Source: Bacillota bacterium
GTDB taxonomy: Bacteria > Bacillota > Clostridia > Christensenellales > CAG-138
Length of the DNA stretch: 32,358 nt
NCBI GenBank assembly: GCA_023458615.1
Contig: JAEWYV010000282.1
Coordinates: 1-32,358, forward strand
Direction of reading: 5' to 3'
Below, piece by piece: positions 7,560 through 16,159 of this stretch. Positions within the stretch are counted from its first letter, which is position 1. Each line of letters starts with the position of its first letter. Below the pieces are notes generated by a model. The model was given only the letters and a program-made list of their open reading frames with translations, made no database searches and had not been told where the DNA came from. Position numbers and translations under genes: made by a program.

Positions 7560-8474
7560 TTGCAAGCATACAACAAGCACAACAGCAGATTTGCTCTCGG
7601 AGTCAGGCAATGGCTTCAGGTTCTCCCGTTCATCGGCGGCGGACTGATACTGATGTGTCTGTTTGTGCTGTATCCGCTGCTTCGCAACATTCAGATCAGT
7701 CTGAATGCGTACAACATCATCAAGAACCAGACAGGGGCATTTCTCGGGCTTTCGAACTATGTAAAGCTTTTTAAGGACGGAAACTGGCTGCTGGCGCTGC
7801 GCAACACCTCACTCTACGCGCTGGTAACGGTTCCCGGGCAAATGCTGTTGGGACTGATATTGGCAAGCCTCATCAACGCCGCAAACAAGGGGCAGACCGC
7901 GTTTAAGGTGATCACCTATATTCCGGTCATCACATCATGGGTCGTTGTGTCTCTGGTGTTCAAGTATATCTTCGCTTCCGGCAACGGCGGGCTGATCAAC
8001 TATGCGCTGATGCAGCTCGGCATCATTCAGACCCCGATCGCATTTTTACAGAATGAATGGTCGGCAAACTTTGTTCTGTGGTTGTTCGGCATCTGGAAAG
8101 GCACAGGCTGGACGATGCTCATCTATCTGGCGGCGCTCCAGGGCGTCCCGAGACAGATCTATGAAGCGGCGCAGATCGACGGGGCAAACCGGATACAGAC
8201 CTTTTTCCGCATGACAATGCCGATGGTGCGAAACACATCCCTCTATCTGCTGACGGTATTGACCATCGGTGCGTTCGGGGCGTATATCCATGTGATGATG
8301 ATTACAAACGGCGCTCCCCTCGGGCGCACACAAGAGCTCATGAACTACATGTACACCACGGCGTTTACCAACTTTGACTTTTCCTATGCTGCCGCGCAGT
8401 CGGTGATGATGGGCGTCATCATATTCGCGCTCTCGTTTCTCCAGCGGAAGCTTGCGAAAGAGACGGTGAATTGA
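7560..8474 (+). CDS. ABC sugar transporter permease (MalF/UgpA-type)
   Basis: A 304-residue inner-membrane protein with about six hydrophobic segments, the first near 20-42 (VLPFIGGGLILMCLFVLYPL). The EAA loop that contacts the ATPase is at about 202-221, reading EAAQIDGANRIQTFFRMTMP. It begins with TTG at 7560; GAGGAGG at 7545-7551 with an 8-base spacing supports this, and no ATG in the frame fits better. It lies 116 bases after the binding protein, with the long hairpin between them, and ends one base before the next start. It pairs with the second permease to form the channel for the locus's oligosaccharide. Confidence 0.9.
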   Translation: MQAYNKHNSRFALGVRQWLQVLPFIGGGLILMCLFVLYPLLRNIQISLNAYNIIKNQTGAFLGLSNYVKLFKDGNWLLALRNTSLYALVTVPGQMLLGLILASLINAANKGQTAFKVITYIPVITSWVVVSLVFKYIFASGNGGLINYALMQLGIIQTPIAFLQNEWSANFVLWLFGIWKGTGWTMLIYLAALQGVPRQIYEAAQIDGANRIQTFFRMTMPMVRNTSLYLLTVLTIGAFGAYIHVMMITNGAPLGRTQELMNYMYTTAFTNFDFSYAAAQSVMMGVIIFALSFLQRKLAKETVN

Positions 8475-8475
8475 C

Positions 8476-9330
8476 ATGCAAATACAACGGATCAAGCGCT
8501 CGCATAGAACCGGTGGGCAGCTGCCCGTCTATCTTGGGCTTTGCCTGTTTTCCGCCATTGCGCTATTGCCGTTTCTCTATATGCTGGCAACGGCGATGAC
8601 GCCGCACTCGTTTTCAATGCCGTATCCGCCGATTTTGTTTCCTAAGAGTCTCTATCTGGAGAACTTCGTGATCGCGTGGAAGTCCAATCATTTTGGCGCA
8701 TATTTTCTCAACAGCGTGTTGGTGTCTTTGATTGCAACGAGCCTGATCGTCGTGATCTCAACCATGTCCGCCTACGGGTTTGCGCGGATGCAGTTTCCGG
8801 GCAGGGAGTTTTTCTTCAACCTGTTTCTCTTTAGCATGATGGTGCCGCCGATTACCAATCTCGTTGCCCAGTTTACGCTCATGCAGTCGCTCAAGTTGGT
8901 CGATCGCTTCTGGGGATTGGTCATCATCTATACCGGAACCGGAATCGCGGCGAACACCTATTTTCTGCGCAACTTTTTCTTGAGTTTTCCGCGCGAACTG
9001 GAGGAGGCGATGACCGTAGATGGCGGCGGCAGGTTTACGATTTATTGGCACCTGATTCTGCCGCTGAGCAAGCCCGCGATTGCGACATTTGGCATCCTCG
9101 CATTCTCCAATGTTTGGGATGAGTTCCTGCTTGCGCTTACGCTGATCAAATCGCCGCAAAACAGGACACTCCCCATCGCGATCAAACTCTTTGAGGGACA
9201 GCATGTCAGCGACTGGAGCCTGATCTTTGCCGCGTCCCTGATTGCGGTCGTCCCGATTTTACTGATTTATATCGTGTTTCAGAAGTATCTGATCAAGGGC
9301 GGAGCGCTTGACGGAACTTTGAAGGAATAG
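8476..9330 (+). CDS. ABC sugar transporter permease (MalG/UgpE-type)
   Basis: A 284-residue membrane protein of the MalG/UgpE type. The first membrane segment is at about 18-40, and the EAA loop is at about 176-196 (EEAMTVDGGGRFTIYWHLIL). Its ATG follows the previous stop by one base, so the two permeases are probably translationally coupled. The C-terminus FQKYLIKGGALDGTLKE is typical of the family. It completes the membrane part of the importer, and a GH13 gene follows 11 bases later, which links import to intracellular cleavage of the product. Confidence 0.9.
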   Translation: MQIQRIKRSHRTGGQLPVYLGLCLFSAIALLPFLYMLATAMTPHSFSMPYPPILFPKSLYLENFVIAWKSNHFGAYFLNSVLVSLIATSLIVVISTMSAYGFARMQFPGREFFFNLFLFSMMVPPITNLVAQFTLMQSLKLVDRFWGLVIIYTGTGIAANTYFLRNFFLSFPRELEEAMTVDGGGRFTIYWHLILPLSKPAIATFGILAFSNVWDEFLLALTLIKSPQNRTLPIAIKLFEGQHVSDWSLIFAASLIAVVPILLIYIVFQKYLIKGGALDGTLKE

Positions 9331-9341
9331 GCAGGTACTCT

Positions 9342-10946
9342 TTGATCAAGAATTTGCATGTGACCCATTTTCCGCTGGCTCCTTGGCAGGTGGTAGAGCC
9401 GGATCGTACGCTGCGGCTTGTGCTGCGCGTGGCAAGCGGCATGATTCAGCGCGTCGAATGCCTGAACTGCGATCCGTGTGATACAGAACTGGATGCAAGC
9501 GGTGCAATGCTGCCGCGTTTGGAAGCTATTGAAGTCCCGCTGACATACAACGATTCGGAGTTTGAATATTACGTGCTCAAAAAGCGGATGGAAACACATA
9601 AACTACGCTATCATTTTGTGTTGTATTCGCTGGAAGGCACGTTTGTGCTGGATGAGCGTGGCGTCACGCAGTCCGCTGAGGAGCGCTTGATTCGCCCGTT
9701 TTTTGTCAGCTTTGTGTTTGATGATGCCCCGCAACCTGCGCCTGCCTGGGCGAAGGATATGATCTGGTACCAAATCTTCCCGGACCGCTTTCGTAGGGGT
9801 GCCGGCAAGGCAAATTGGAACAGCGATCCGATTACGGATCGCAACGCATATTTCGGCGGAGATTTAAAGGGCATTCGGGATGCGATTCCCTACCTAAAGA
9901 AACTGGGCGTGACGGGTGTCTACCTCAATCCAATCTTCGCAGCCGGCAGCGTTCACCGCTATGATACGATTGACTATCGCGCGATCGATCCCGGACTCGG
10001 CACGGAGGAGGATTTTGTACGCCTCTGCGATGCGCTGCATGAGAACGGCATGCGCATTATGCTCGACGGCGTGTTTAATCACGGTTCCTGGAAATCTTTG
10101 GAGTTTCAAGATGTTGCGGAGCGCTCCGTCGCGTCGCCATACTTGGATTGGTTTAAGGTGACGGATCCGGACGCGGTAAAATCATTCGTTTCGGGTGGGT
10201 ACGTTGGACGCTCTCCCTATAACACATTTGCATTTGCGCCGGATATGCCCAAATGGAACACGCAAAATCCGGCGGTGGCGGAACACTTGATGGAAGCTGC
10301 CGAATACTGGACGAAACGCTGCGCGGTGGATGCATGGCGCCTGGATGTGCCGGATGAAATTCACCCTTCGTTTTTGCGGGAGTTTCATGCGCGCATGAAA
10401 CAACTTAACCCTAACCTGTATATCATCGGTGAGATTTGGAGCGATCCGACACGATGGATGTCGGAAGGATTGTTCGATGGGGTGATGAACTACCCGGTTT
10501 ATTTTGCGATTCGCGATTTCTTTCTTCTCCGTTCAATCGACGCGGTGCAATTTTGCGATCGTTTGACACGGTATTTTGCGCTTACGCCGGAATCCTGGCA
10601 GGAGGGAATGTTTCAATTCTGCAGCACCCATGATATCCCGCGTATTCTATGGTATGCAAAGGGGAATCGGAAGTCGGTTATGAATTGCTATCAAATGTCG
10701 TCATTGTTTCCGGGCGGTATTTCGGTTTATTATGGTGATGAGCAACTACTCTCAGGTGGATTTGATCCAGATAATCGGCGTTGTATGCCCTGGAATCGCG
10801 TGGGGCGAGAGCCATTTGCCGCAGAGTTGTTTGAACAGATTCATTTGCTCAGGAGAGGTCGCGCAAAATCAATTTCCCCGATCAACGACGATTCAATCGA
10901 AATACGCTTGCAGGGCGGGCAACTGCCTGTCTGCATGTCGCGATAA
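9342..10946 (+). CDS. GH13 alpha-glycosidase, neopullulanase/cyclomaltodextrinase-like
   Basis: A 534-residue cytoplasmic enzyme that probably hydrolyses imported maltodextrins, cyclodextrins or pullulan fragments. Residues 1-120 resemble the N-terminal beta-domain (CBM34-like) of neopullulanases. The barrel opens with WYQIFPDRF and contains DGVFNHGS. Asp335 in WRLDVPDE is the likely nucleophile, Glu364 in IIGEIW the acid/base, and Asp431 in STHDIPR the transition-state stabiliser. The start is TTG at 9342 with only a weak purine stretch before it, so the start is less certain than the gene. The C-terminal beta-domain is short (the protein stops at GGQLPVCMSR); family members are usually about 40-60 residues longer. 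It follows the permeases by 11 bases and precedes a second GH13 gene by 18 bases. Confidence 0.88.
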   Translation: MIKNLHVTHFPLAPWQVVEPDRTLRLVLRVASGMIQRVECLNCDPCDTELDASGAMLPRLEAIEVPLTYNDSEFEYYVLKKRMETHKLRYHFVLYSLEGTFVLDERGVTQSAEERLIRPFFVSFVFDDAPQPAPAWAKDMIWYQIFPDRFRRGAGKANWNSDPITDRNAYFGGDLKGIRDAIPYLKKLGVTGVYLNPIFAAGSVHRYDTIDYRAIDPGLGTEEDFVRLCDALHENGMRIMLDGVFNHGSWKSLEFQDVAERSVASPYLDWFKVTDPDAVKSFVSGGYVGRSPYNTFAFAPDMPKWNTQNPAVAEHLMEAAEYWTKRCAVDAWRLDVPDEIHPSFLREFHARMKQLNPNLYIIGEIWSDPTRWMSEGLFDGVMNYPVYFAIRDFFLLRSIDAVQFCDRLTRYFALTPESWQEGMFQFCSTHDIPRILWYAKGNRKSVMNCYQMSSLFPGGISVYYGDEQLLSGGFDPDNRRCMPWNRVGREPFAAELFEQIHLLRRGRAKSISPINDDSIEIRLQGGQLPVCMSR

Positions 10947-10964
10947 AACAGGGAGCAATTGGCA

Positions 10965-12629
10965 ATGAAACAGGCATGGTGGAAAGAGCGGGTGTTTTAT
11001 CAAATCTACCCGCGCAGCTTTCTGGACACGAATGGAGACGGCATCGGCGATCTCAGAGGCATCATCGAAAAATTGGACTATCTCAAGTCCCTTGGCATCG
11101 GCGCAATCTGGCTCTGCCCGGTATATGATTCGCCAAACGACGACAACGGCTACGATATCCGCGACTATGAGAACATCATGGCGGAGTTCGGCACGTTGGC
11201 GGATTTCGACGCGCTGCTGGAAGGGCTTCACGCACGCGATATCAAACTCGTGATGGATCTCGTGGTCAATCACAGCTCGGATGAGCACGCATGGTTTAGG
11301 GAATCCCGCAAGGCGAAGGATAACCCGTACCGTGACTACTATATCTGGCGTGATGGAAAAGACGGCGGCACGCCGAACAACTGGGCTTCTTTTTTTGCGC
11401 CATCCGCGTGGAAGTTGGACGAGGCGACGGGACAGTATTATCTCCATCTGTTTTCCGAAAAACAGCCCGATTTAAACTGGGAAAATCCCGCAGTCCGGCA
11501 GGAAGTCTATGATATGGTTAACCGATGGTTCGACCGCGGTGTGGACGGATTTCGCATGGACGTGATCAACTGCATCGCAAAGGATGCGGGCCTGCCGGAC
11601 GGCGCAGGTAAATCGAATGCCGCCGGTTACACACTCGCGGTGGAACGCTTTGCCAACCGGCCAAAGTTCTATGAATATTTGCGTGAACTCAGGAAGAATT
11701 GCTATGCGGGCAGGGATTGCCTGTGCCTCGCCGAGGCTCCGTTTACATCGCCGGAGGAAGGCGCGCGGATGCTTGATGAAGAGGCGGGTATATTTGACCT
11801 GATTTTTCCGTTTGATTTGATGGAGATTGACGATGGTCCGAATGGGAAATACGATCCGGTTCCTTGGACACTCCGGCAATTCAAAGTAGTGATCAACCGC
11901 TGGCAGACTGCCACCGAACATGGCTGGGGCAGCTTATTTTGGTCGAATCATGATCAGGCACGCGCGGTGTCGCGCTTTGGCAGCATGGAAACGGAGGAGC
12001 TTCGCATCCGCTCGGCAAAGATGCTTGCCGTTGCCATGTACCTTCTGCGGGGTACACCATTTGTCTATCAGGGCGAAGAACTCGGTATGACGAACACTCC
12101 GTTTCCCGATGAATCGGCGATTCGCGATATCGAGGGCATCAACGCTCTCAATGAGGCGCGCATCACGGGGCGTCTTGCTCAAACATGGAAGGGAATTCTG
12201 CACAAAGGTCGTGATCATGCGCGGACGCCGATGCAGTGGAGCGCGGCAAGGAGCGCGGGCTTTGCAGTGGGCGCGCCGTGGATCATGATAAACCCGAATT
12301 ACAACGTGATCAATGTGGAGGCGGAAGAACAGGATCCGGACTCGGTACTTTCTTTCTATAAAACGCTGATTGCGCTGCGAAACGGCAGCAAAACGCTGCA
12401 ATATGGATCGTATGTTCCACTCTGGACGGAGCATGGGCAGATTTTCGCGTATCAGCGCGAGCTGGGCGACGAAACGGTTACCGTTGTTTGCAATATGCAT
12501 AACGGCGAGGTTGATTTGCCTGAAATACCGACGGGAGAAGTCATACTGTCCAATTTGACCAGGAACAACAGCGGGACAATGCTTCCATATGAGGCACTTG
12601 TTATATCATGTAAAAGTGGGTGTATTTAA
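10965..12629 (+). CDS. GH13 oligo-1,6-glucosidase / alpha-glucosidase
   Basis: A 554-residue intracellular enzyme of the GH13_31 type (oligo-1,6-glucosidase, trehalose-6-phosphate hydrolase, alpha-glucosidase). It begins WWKERVFYQIYPRSF, and NGDGIGDLRGI is the family calcium-loop motif. Likely catalytic residues are Asp199 (FRMDVIN), Glu257 (CLAEAP) and Asp330 (SNHDQAR). The residue after the nucleophile is Val200; in characterised relatives Val at this position goes with alpha-1,6 specificity, while Thr or Ala goes with alpha-1,4. The ATG at 10965 is preferred over the TTG at 10959 because GGGAG at 10951-10955 is 9 bases upstream. It is the last gene of the operon and would finish off isomaltose- or panose-type products of the preceding enzyme. 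Confidence 0.9.
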   Translation: MKQAWWKERVFYQIYPRSFLDTNGDGIGDLRGIIEKLDYLKSLGIGAIWLCPVYDSPNDDNGYDIRDYENIMAEFGTLADFDALLEGLHARDIKLVMDLVVNHSSDEHAWFRESRKAKDNPYRDYYIWRDGKDGGTPNNWASFFAPSAWKLDEATGQYYLHLFSEKQPDLNWENPAVRQEVYDMVNRWFDRGVDGFRMDVINCIAKDAGLPDGAGKSNAAGYTLAVERFANRPKFYEYLRELRKNCYAGRDCLCLAEAPFTSPEEGARMLDEEAGIFDLIFPFDLMEIDDGPNGKYDPVPWTLRQFKVVINRWQTATEHGWGSLFWSNHDQARAVSRFGSMETEELRIRSAKMLAVAMYLLRGTPFVYQGEELGMTNTPFPDESAIRDIEGINALNEARITGRLAQTWKGILHKGRDHARTPMQWSAARSAGFAVGAPWIMINPNYNVINVEAEEQDPDSVLSFYKTLIALRNGSKTLQYGSYVPLWTEHGQIFAYQRELGDETVTVVCNMHNGEVDLPEIPTGEVILSNLTRNNSGTMLPYEALVISCKSGCI

Positions 12630-12721
12630 GGGCGTAAGATGAAGCCGGAACGAGGGATGTTGCTCTGCTGTGCGGACGGAGTCCGTGGTGACTCCTCTGC
12701 CCGCGCTCTACGTAGAAAAAT

Positions 12722-12765
12722 CAAAAAGCTTGTCGTCGGCAAAATGCGTGCGACAAGCTTTTTTG
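12722..12765. terminator. Bidirectional terminator between convergent operons
   Basis: CAAAAAGCTTGTCG (12722-12735) pairs with CGACAAGCTTTTTTG (12751-12765, one extra T). The A run on one side and the T run on the other make it active in both directions. It separates the rightward alpha-glucan operon from the leftward UroD/epimerase operon. A smaller stem, GGAGTC (12678-12683) with GACTCC (12690-12695), lies just before it. Confidence 0.85.
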
Positions 12766-12809
12766 ATTTAGCTTAGACATGCCGTATCAATCGATGGCAG
12801 CAGAGGGTG

Positions 12810-14108
12810 TTACGCCTGATAGGGCAGCTTCTTTCCCAGTACCGCTTCATACATAGCCAGAAGATTTTCCGGCGGCACTTTGGCGACGACATTGTGGATG
12901 CTGGCGAACACATATCCGCCTCCTTGGTTGAGAATCTCAACGCGCTGTTGCACCTCTTTGCGCACCTCTTCCGGTGTTCCAAAGGGGAGCGTTCTCTGCG
13001 TATCCACGCCGCCGCCCCAGAACACGAATTTGTCCCCATATTTCTCCTTCAACGCCGCGGGTGAAAACCCGTCGCCGTGCTCAATGGCGCTGAACTGAAC
13101 CGGGTTGAGGCAGTCGATTCCGATCTGCGCAAAATCGTCCAACAGCGTATTGATGCGTCCGCAGGTGTGGTAGAAGGTTTTCCATGCGGTGTTCTGGTGA
13201 ATCCAGTTGTTGATCTGGCTATAGTATGGCTTGTAGAGCTGCCGGAATGTATCCAGACTGGTAAACGTTCCGTTCTGCGTGCCAAAATCTGTTCCGGAAA
13301 CCCAGATGACCTGTATGCGGTTCCCGACGGCCTGCCGATAGATCTCCAGATTCTTCAGCATAATCTCGGTCTGATATGAGAAAATCTCGTTGATATAGTC
13401 CGGGTAGAGCACATGCGCGAGGAGCCACTCTTCCACCTTTCGGATGCCTTTGGGGTGTTTGACGGATGGACCCGGCACCATTGCGACGTCGCCAAGACCC
13501 GCGCCGCCCAAGACGCCCATCACCGCATAATCGGTCCCTTCGAACAACTCATGCGACTTTGTCTCCCAATACCGCGCTTCTTCATCCGTCGCGAGGGCAA
13601 AGTCGTCGCGAAAATCCTCCAAAGGCGTCAATTGATCCTCGTCCAAGTCCATATCAAACGCTTCGTCAAAATGATCGATCGAATCGAAGAAGGAACCGTT
13701 TGCCGGCATGCAGACGCTTGGCTTGACGCTGCGATCTCCCTGGGGATACACCAGCGTGTCGCCGTTCTCGCGCACGTCATAGGTAAACTTGGAGCCCATG
13801 AATACCGGCGTTCCGTCACCCAACTGCCACTTGGTCTGATGATCGTTTTGATAGCCCAGCATATTGCCCGTGTTCCAAAGGCCGATGACGTCCCCGCCGA
13901 CCGCGCGCCGCAGATCATCCTCCACTTCGCCGAGCATTTGAAACGGCTCCAGCACGTTAAGGCGATGCTCGTCCAGCCCCAGCGCCTTGCGGAACTTGTA
14001 CATGGTGCTGACATTCATGCCGGTTTGACCGTTGCTGCCAAGGTCGATGGGGCAGCGATCCGGCTGCTGATGGTTCAGCGCAGCAATTACTCGTTCTCTC
14101 GAATTCAT
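12810..14108 (-). CDS. Uroporphyrinogen decarboxylase/MtaA-family protein (paralogue 3)
   Basis: A 432-residue protein of the URO-D/MtaA-CmuA superfamily, the last gene of a leftward operon. It opens MNSRERVIAALNHQQPDR, the usual start of this superfamily. YHTCG (His314, Cys316) matches the His-x-Cys zinc site of methyltransferase members (MtaA, MtbA), which activate a methyl group for thiol transfer; true heme-pathway UroD lacks it. GGGVDTQRTLPFGT is the conserved segment near the C-terminus. The ATG at 14108 has GAGG 7 bases upstream; a TTG ten codons earlier has no RBS. It is about 75-90 residues longer than typical members, mostly in the first 240 residues. A hairpin (14155-14177) separates it from paralogue 2. 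Substrate unknown; a cobalamin- or thiol-dependent methyl transfer is inferred, not shown. Confidence 0.8.
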   Translation of the reverse strand: MNSRERVIAALNHQQPDRCPIDLGSNGQTGMNVSTMYKFRKALGLDEHRLNVLEPFQMLGEVEDDLRRAVGGDVIGLWNTGNMLGYQNDHQTKWQLGDGTPVFMGSKFTYDVRENGDTLVYPQGDRSVKPSVCMPANGSFFDSIDHFDEAFDMDLDEDQLTPLEDFRDDFALATDEEARYWETKSHELFEGTDYAVMGVLGGAGLGDVAMVPGPSVKHPKGIRKVEEWLLAHVLYPDYINEIFSYQTEIMLKNLEIYRQAVGNRIQVIWVSGTDFGTQNGTFTSLDTFRQLYKPYYSQINNWIHQNTAWKTFYHTCGRINTLLDDFAQIGIDCLNPVQFSAIEHGDGFSPAALKEKYGDKFVFWGGGVDTQRTLPFGTPEEVRKEVQQRVEILNQGGGYVFASIHNVVAKVPPENLLAMYEAVLGKKLPYQA

Positions 14109-14154
14109 TGGATACCTCGCTTTATCGTTCTTTTTCAAATTTGTGCTTACTGAA

Positions 14155-14177
14155 TGTTGTTTTTGCGGCGAACAACA
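14155..14177 (-). other. Intercistronic hairpin between UroD-like genes
   Basis: TGTTGTT (14155-14161) pairs with AACAACA (14171-14177) around a 9-base loop in the roughly 100-base gap between two UroD-like genes. No T run follows, so it looks like an mRNA-processing or stability element, if it acts at all. Confidence 0.35.
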
Positions 14178-14204
14178 TAGCAGAGTGGCGATTGATCCGT
14201 TATG

Positions 14205-15248
14205 CTACGCGTTTTTTCCCAATGCCGCCGCGTAAAACGCCTTGATGTTTTCCATGCTGGTGTCGGACTGGATGTGGTGCGCGGGGGAAAGGATGTAACC
14301 GCCTCCTGCACCGAGCCGCTGCTGATAGTCCCGAACGGTACTGGTCACCTGCTCCGCCGTTCCAAACGGCAGCAGCATCTGCACATCGACCGCGCCAAAA
14401 AGCGTGAGCTTATCCCCGTAACGCTGCTTGATGAGATATGGATCCATCGACAGCGGCTGAATGGGATTGATGACATCCAGCCCGATCTCGATGAAATCGT
14501 CGAATGTATCCTGACAGTTCCCGCAGGAGTGATACGCGATAAAGATATTCGGGTTGCGCTTTTTAAACGCGGCGAATATTTTCGCGTATCGCGTTTTAAA
14601 ATACTTGCGCCACATGGGCAGGGACATCATCATGTTTCGCTGTGTTGCGATGTCGTCGCCAAGCCAGATCATGTCTGCGCCCGCGTCAATCATATGCAGT
14701 CCCGCTTTGAGCGGAAACTCCATGATCTTATCAAACATCTCATTTGCATAGTCCTCATCGGCGATCATGTCCATCAGCGTCGCCTCGATCCCGTGCAGAT
14801 ACCATGCGGTCTCAAATATGGAGCATTGGCAGGAGCCGATGATGAACTTTTCAGCGCCGTAACGGCGGACGTTCTCCCGCAGGGGCTGATATTGGCTTTG
14901 TTCGTCGGGATCGGGAATTTGGTATGCCGCGAGTTTTGCGCCGTCTTCATCATGCATCAGCGCTCCGCCGATGATCTCGGTATAGGCGCCCGTTTCGTTG
15001 CGCACGTTTTGCCATTCCACGCCAAACTTACAGGTGTATGTTCCGGTTGGATAGAGATAGTAACTCATCTCCATTCCAACCGCTGTTTTGATCAAATCAT
15101 TTCCCATCACATAGCCAAGGTCCTCGCCATCGCCGCCAAATTCCGCGCGCAGCATGGCGGCGACCTCCGGCGTATAGGTTGCGGAAACCGGCGGGCGGTC
15201 AGGCTGCTCGTGATGCAACGCCAGTAAGGTTCTTTCTCTCGAGTTCAT
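14205..15248 (-). CDS. Uroporphyrinogen decarboxylase/MtaA-family protein (paralogue 2)
   Basis: A 347-residue protein with the usual MtaA-like length. It begins MNSRERTLLALHHEQPDRPP and carries YHSCG (His240, Cys242), the predicted zinc-binding His-x-Cys motif of methylcobamide:thiol methyltransferase-type members. FGAVDVQMLLPFGT is the conserved C-terminal segment. Its start overlaps the epimerase stop by 4 bases (ATGA), so translation is probably coupled. An AAGGAG stretch precedes it. Sequence is strongly diverged from the other two paralogues, which suggests different substrates or partner proteins rather than recent duplication. No corrinoid-binding protein is encoded in the window. Function is inferred only from the superfamily. 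Confidence 0.8.
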   Translation of the reverse strand: MNSRERTLLALHHEQPDRPPVSATYTPEVAAMLRAEFGGDGEDLGYVMGNDLIKTAVGMEMSYYLYPTGTYTCKFGVEWQNVRNETGAYTEIIGGALMHDEDGAKLAAYQIPDPDEQSQYQPLRENVRRYGAEKFIIGSCQCSIFETAWYLHGIEATLMDMIADEDYANEMFDKIMEFPLKAGLHMIDAGADMIWLGDDIATQRNMMMSLPMWRKYFKTRYAKIFAAFKKRNPNIFIAYHSCGNCQDTFDDFIEIGLDVINPIQPLSMDPYLIKQRYGDKLTLFGAVDVQMLLPFGTAEQVTSTVRDYQQRLGAGGGYILSPAHHIQSDTSMENIKAFYAAALGKNA

Positions 15249-16159
15249 TGTGCTTTTACTCCTTCAAACGATAGGATCACTCCGAAATGGTTTGTTGCGT
15301 GCGGCTCGATTTTGCTGATTCGCCCGCTGTTGTGTGCGCGCGCTTGCGTGTCGTAAGCCCCGGTGCAGGGTTCGGGTGCGACGCAATTCATCTCTACGCC
15401 TTCGTCCACCCAAACACCGAGATAGGGCGCGTTGATGCCGAGGAGGGATATGATTGTTCCGTCCGCATAAATGATGTGGGAACGGTTTTCTTCGCGCTCG
15501 TTTTCCACATAGTATTTACTCTGGCATCGATTGGACGGGGCAAGACCGCTTAGATCGCGCAGGTCATTTGAAATTGGCCAGCCGTGCTTCTGCCCGTCCT
15601 CGCCCAGATATCGCTGTCCGCCAAAGACATTGACAATCTGCGTTACGTTTGGAAGATCCAGACGCGTGCCTTCCTCCAACACAAAGAGCGGATGCGCGGC
15701 CCAGATAAATTCATAGGCATGCTCAGACAGGTTCGTCAGCGTGTAATTTAGCATGATGTTGGAGCCGCTTACCTGCACTTGTTTTTCCAGGCGGTAGGGG
15801 AGAACAACCCCTAAGATGGAGAGCCGCACACCAGTATCCGTGATTTCGCCGTCCCAACTTGCCGACCAAACCTCGCCATGATCAGGGAGCGGGGTTCCGT
15901 CAAAGGCACCGCCAACGTATAATCCGGCTGAAATATTGGGGAACATGTCGTCAAATCCAGAGAATTCGCCTTGCGTAAAGCTGTCTCCATGCTGAGAAAT
16001 GCGATAAAGATCGGAACTGGTGTTTTGCACGAGGTATTCCTTGTCTTGAAACCGGATGCTCTGCAGCTTGGCACCGTAATTGGATAAAATGACGGAAAGT
16101 TCGCCGTCCTGAAGAAGATATGCTTCTATGCCTTTATAGGTTGTTTTCAGCGCGCTCAT
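15245..16159 (-). CDS. Aldose 1-epimerase (galactose mutarotase)-like protein
   Basis: A 304-residue beta-sandwich protein of the aldose 1-epimerase superfamily, which interconverts alpha and beta anomers of free sugars. Family features include LSNYGAKLQSI near the N-terminus, HGEVW, the AAHPLF segment with the likely catalytic His, and CVAPEPCTG with the likely catalytic Glu near the C-terminus. It sits between UroD-like paralogues 1 and 2: its ATG shares a base with the upstream stop (TGATG), and its stop overlaps the downstream start. This tight packing says the UroD-like proteins act on, or together with, a sugar. The substrate sugar is not evident; members of this branch often act on sugars other than galactose. 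Confidence 0.83.
   Translation of the reverse strand: MSALKTTYKGIEAYLLQDGELSVILSNYGAKLQSIRFQDKEYLVQNTSSDLYRISQHGDSFTQGEFSGFDDMFPNISAGLYVGGAFDGTPLPDHGEVWSASWDGEITDTGVRLSILGVVLPYRLEKQVQVSGSNIMLNYTLTNLSEHAYEFIWAAHPLFVLEEGTRLDLPNVTQIVNVFGGQRYLGEDGQKHGWPISNDLRDLSGLAPSNRCQSKYYVENEREENRSHIIYADGTIISLLGINAPYLGVWVDEGVEMNCVAPEPCTGAYDTQARAHNSGRISKIEPHATNHFGVILSFEGVKAQ

Noticed and set aside
14202..15227. Long rightward ORF of 341 residues
   Set aside because: Shadow of the UroD-like gene on the opposite strand, which has the real motifs, RBS and overlaps.
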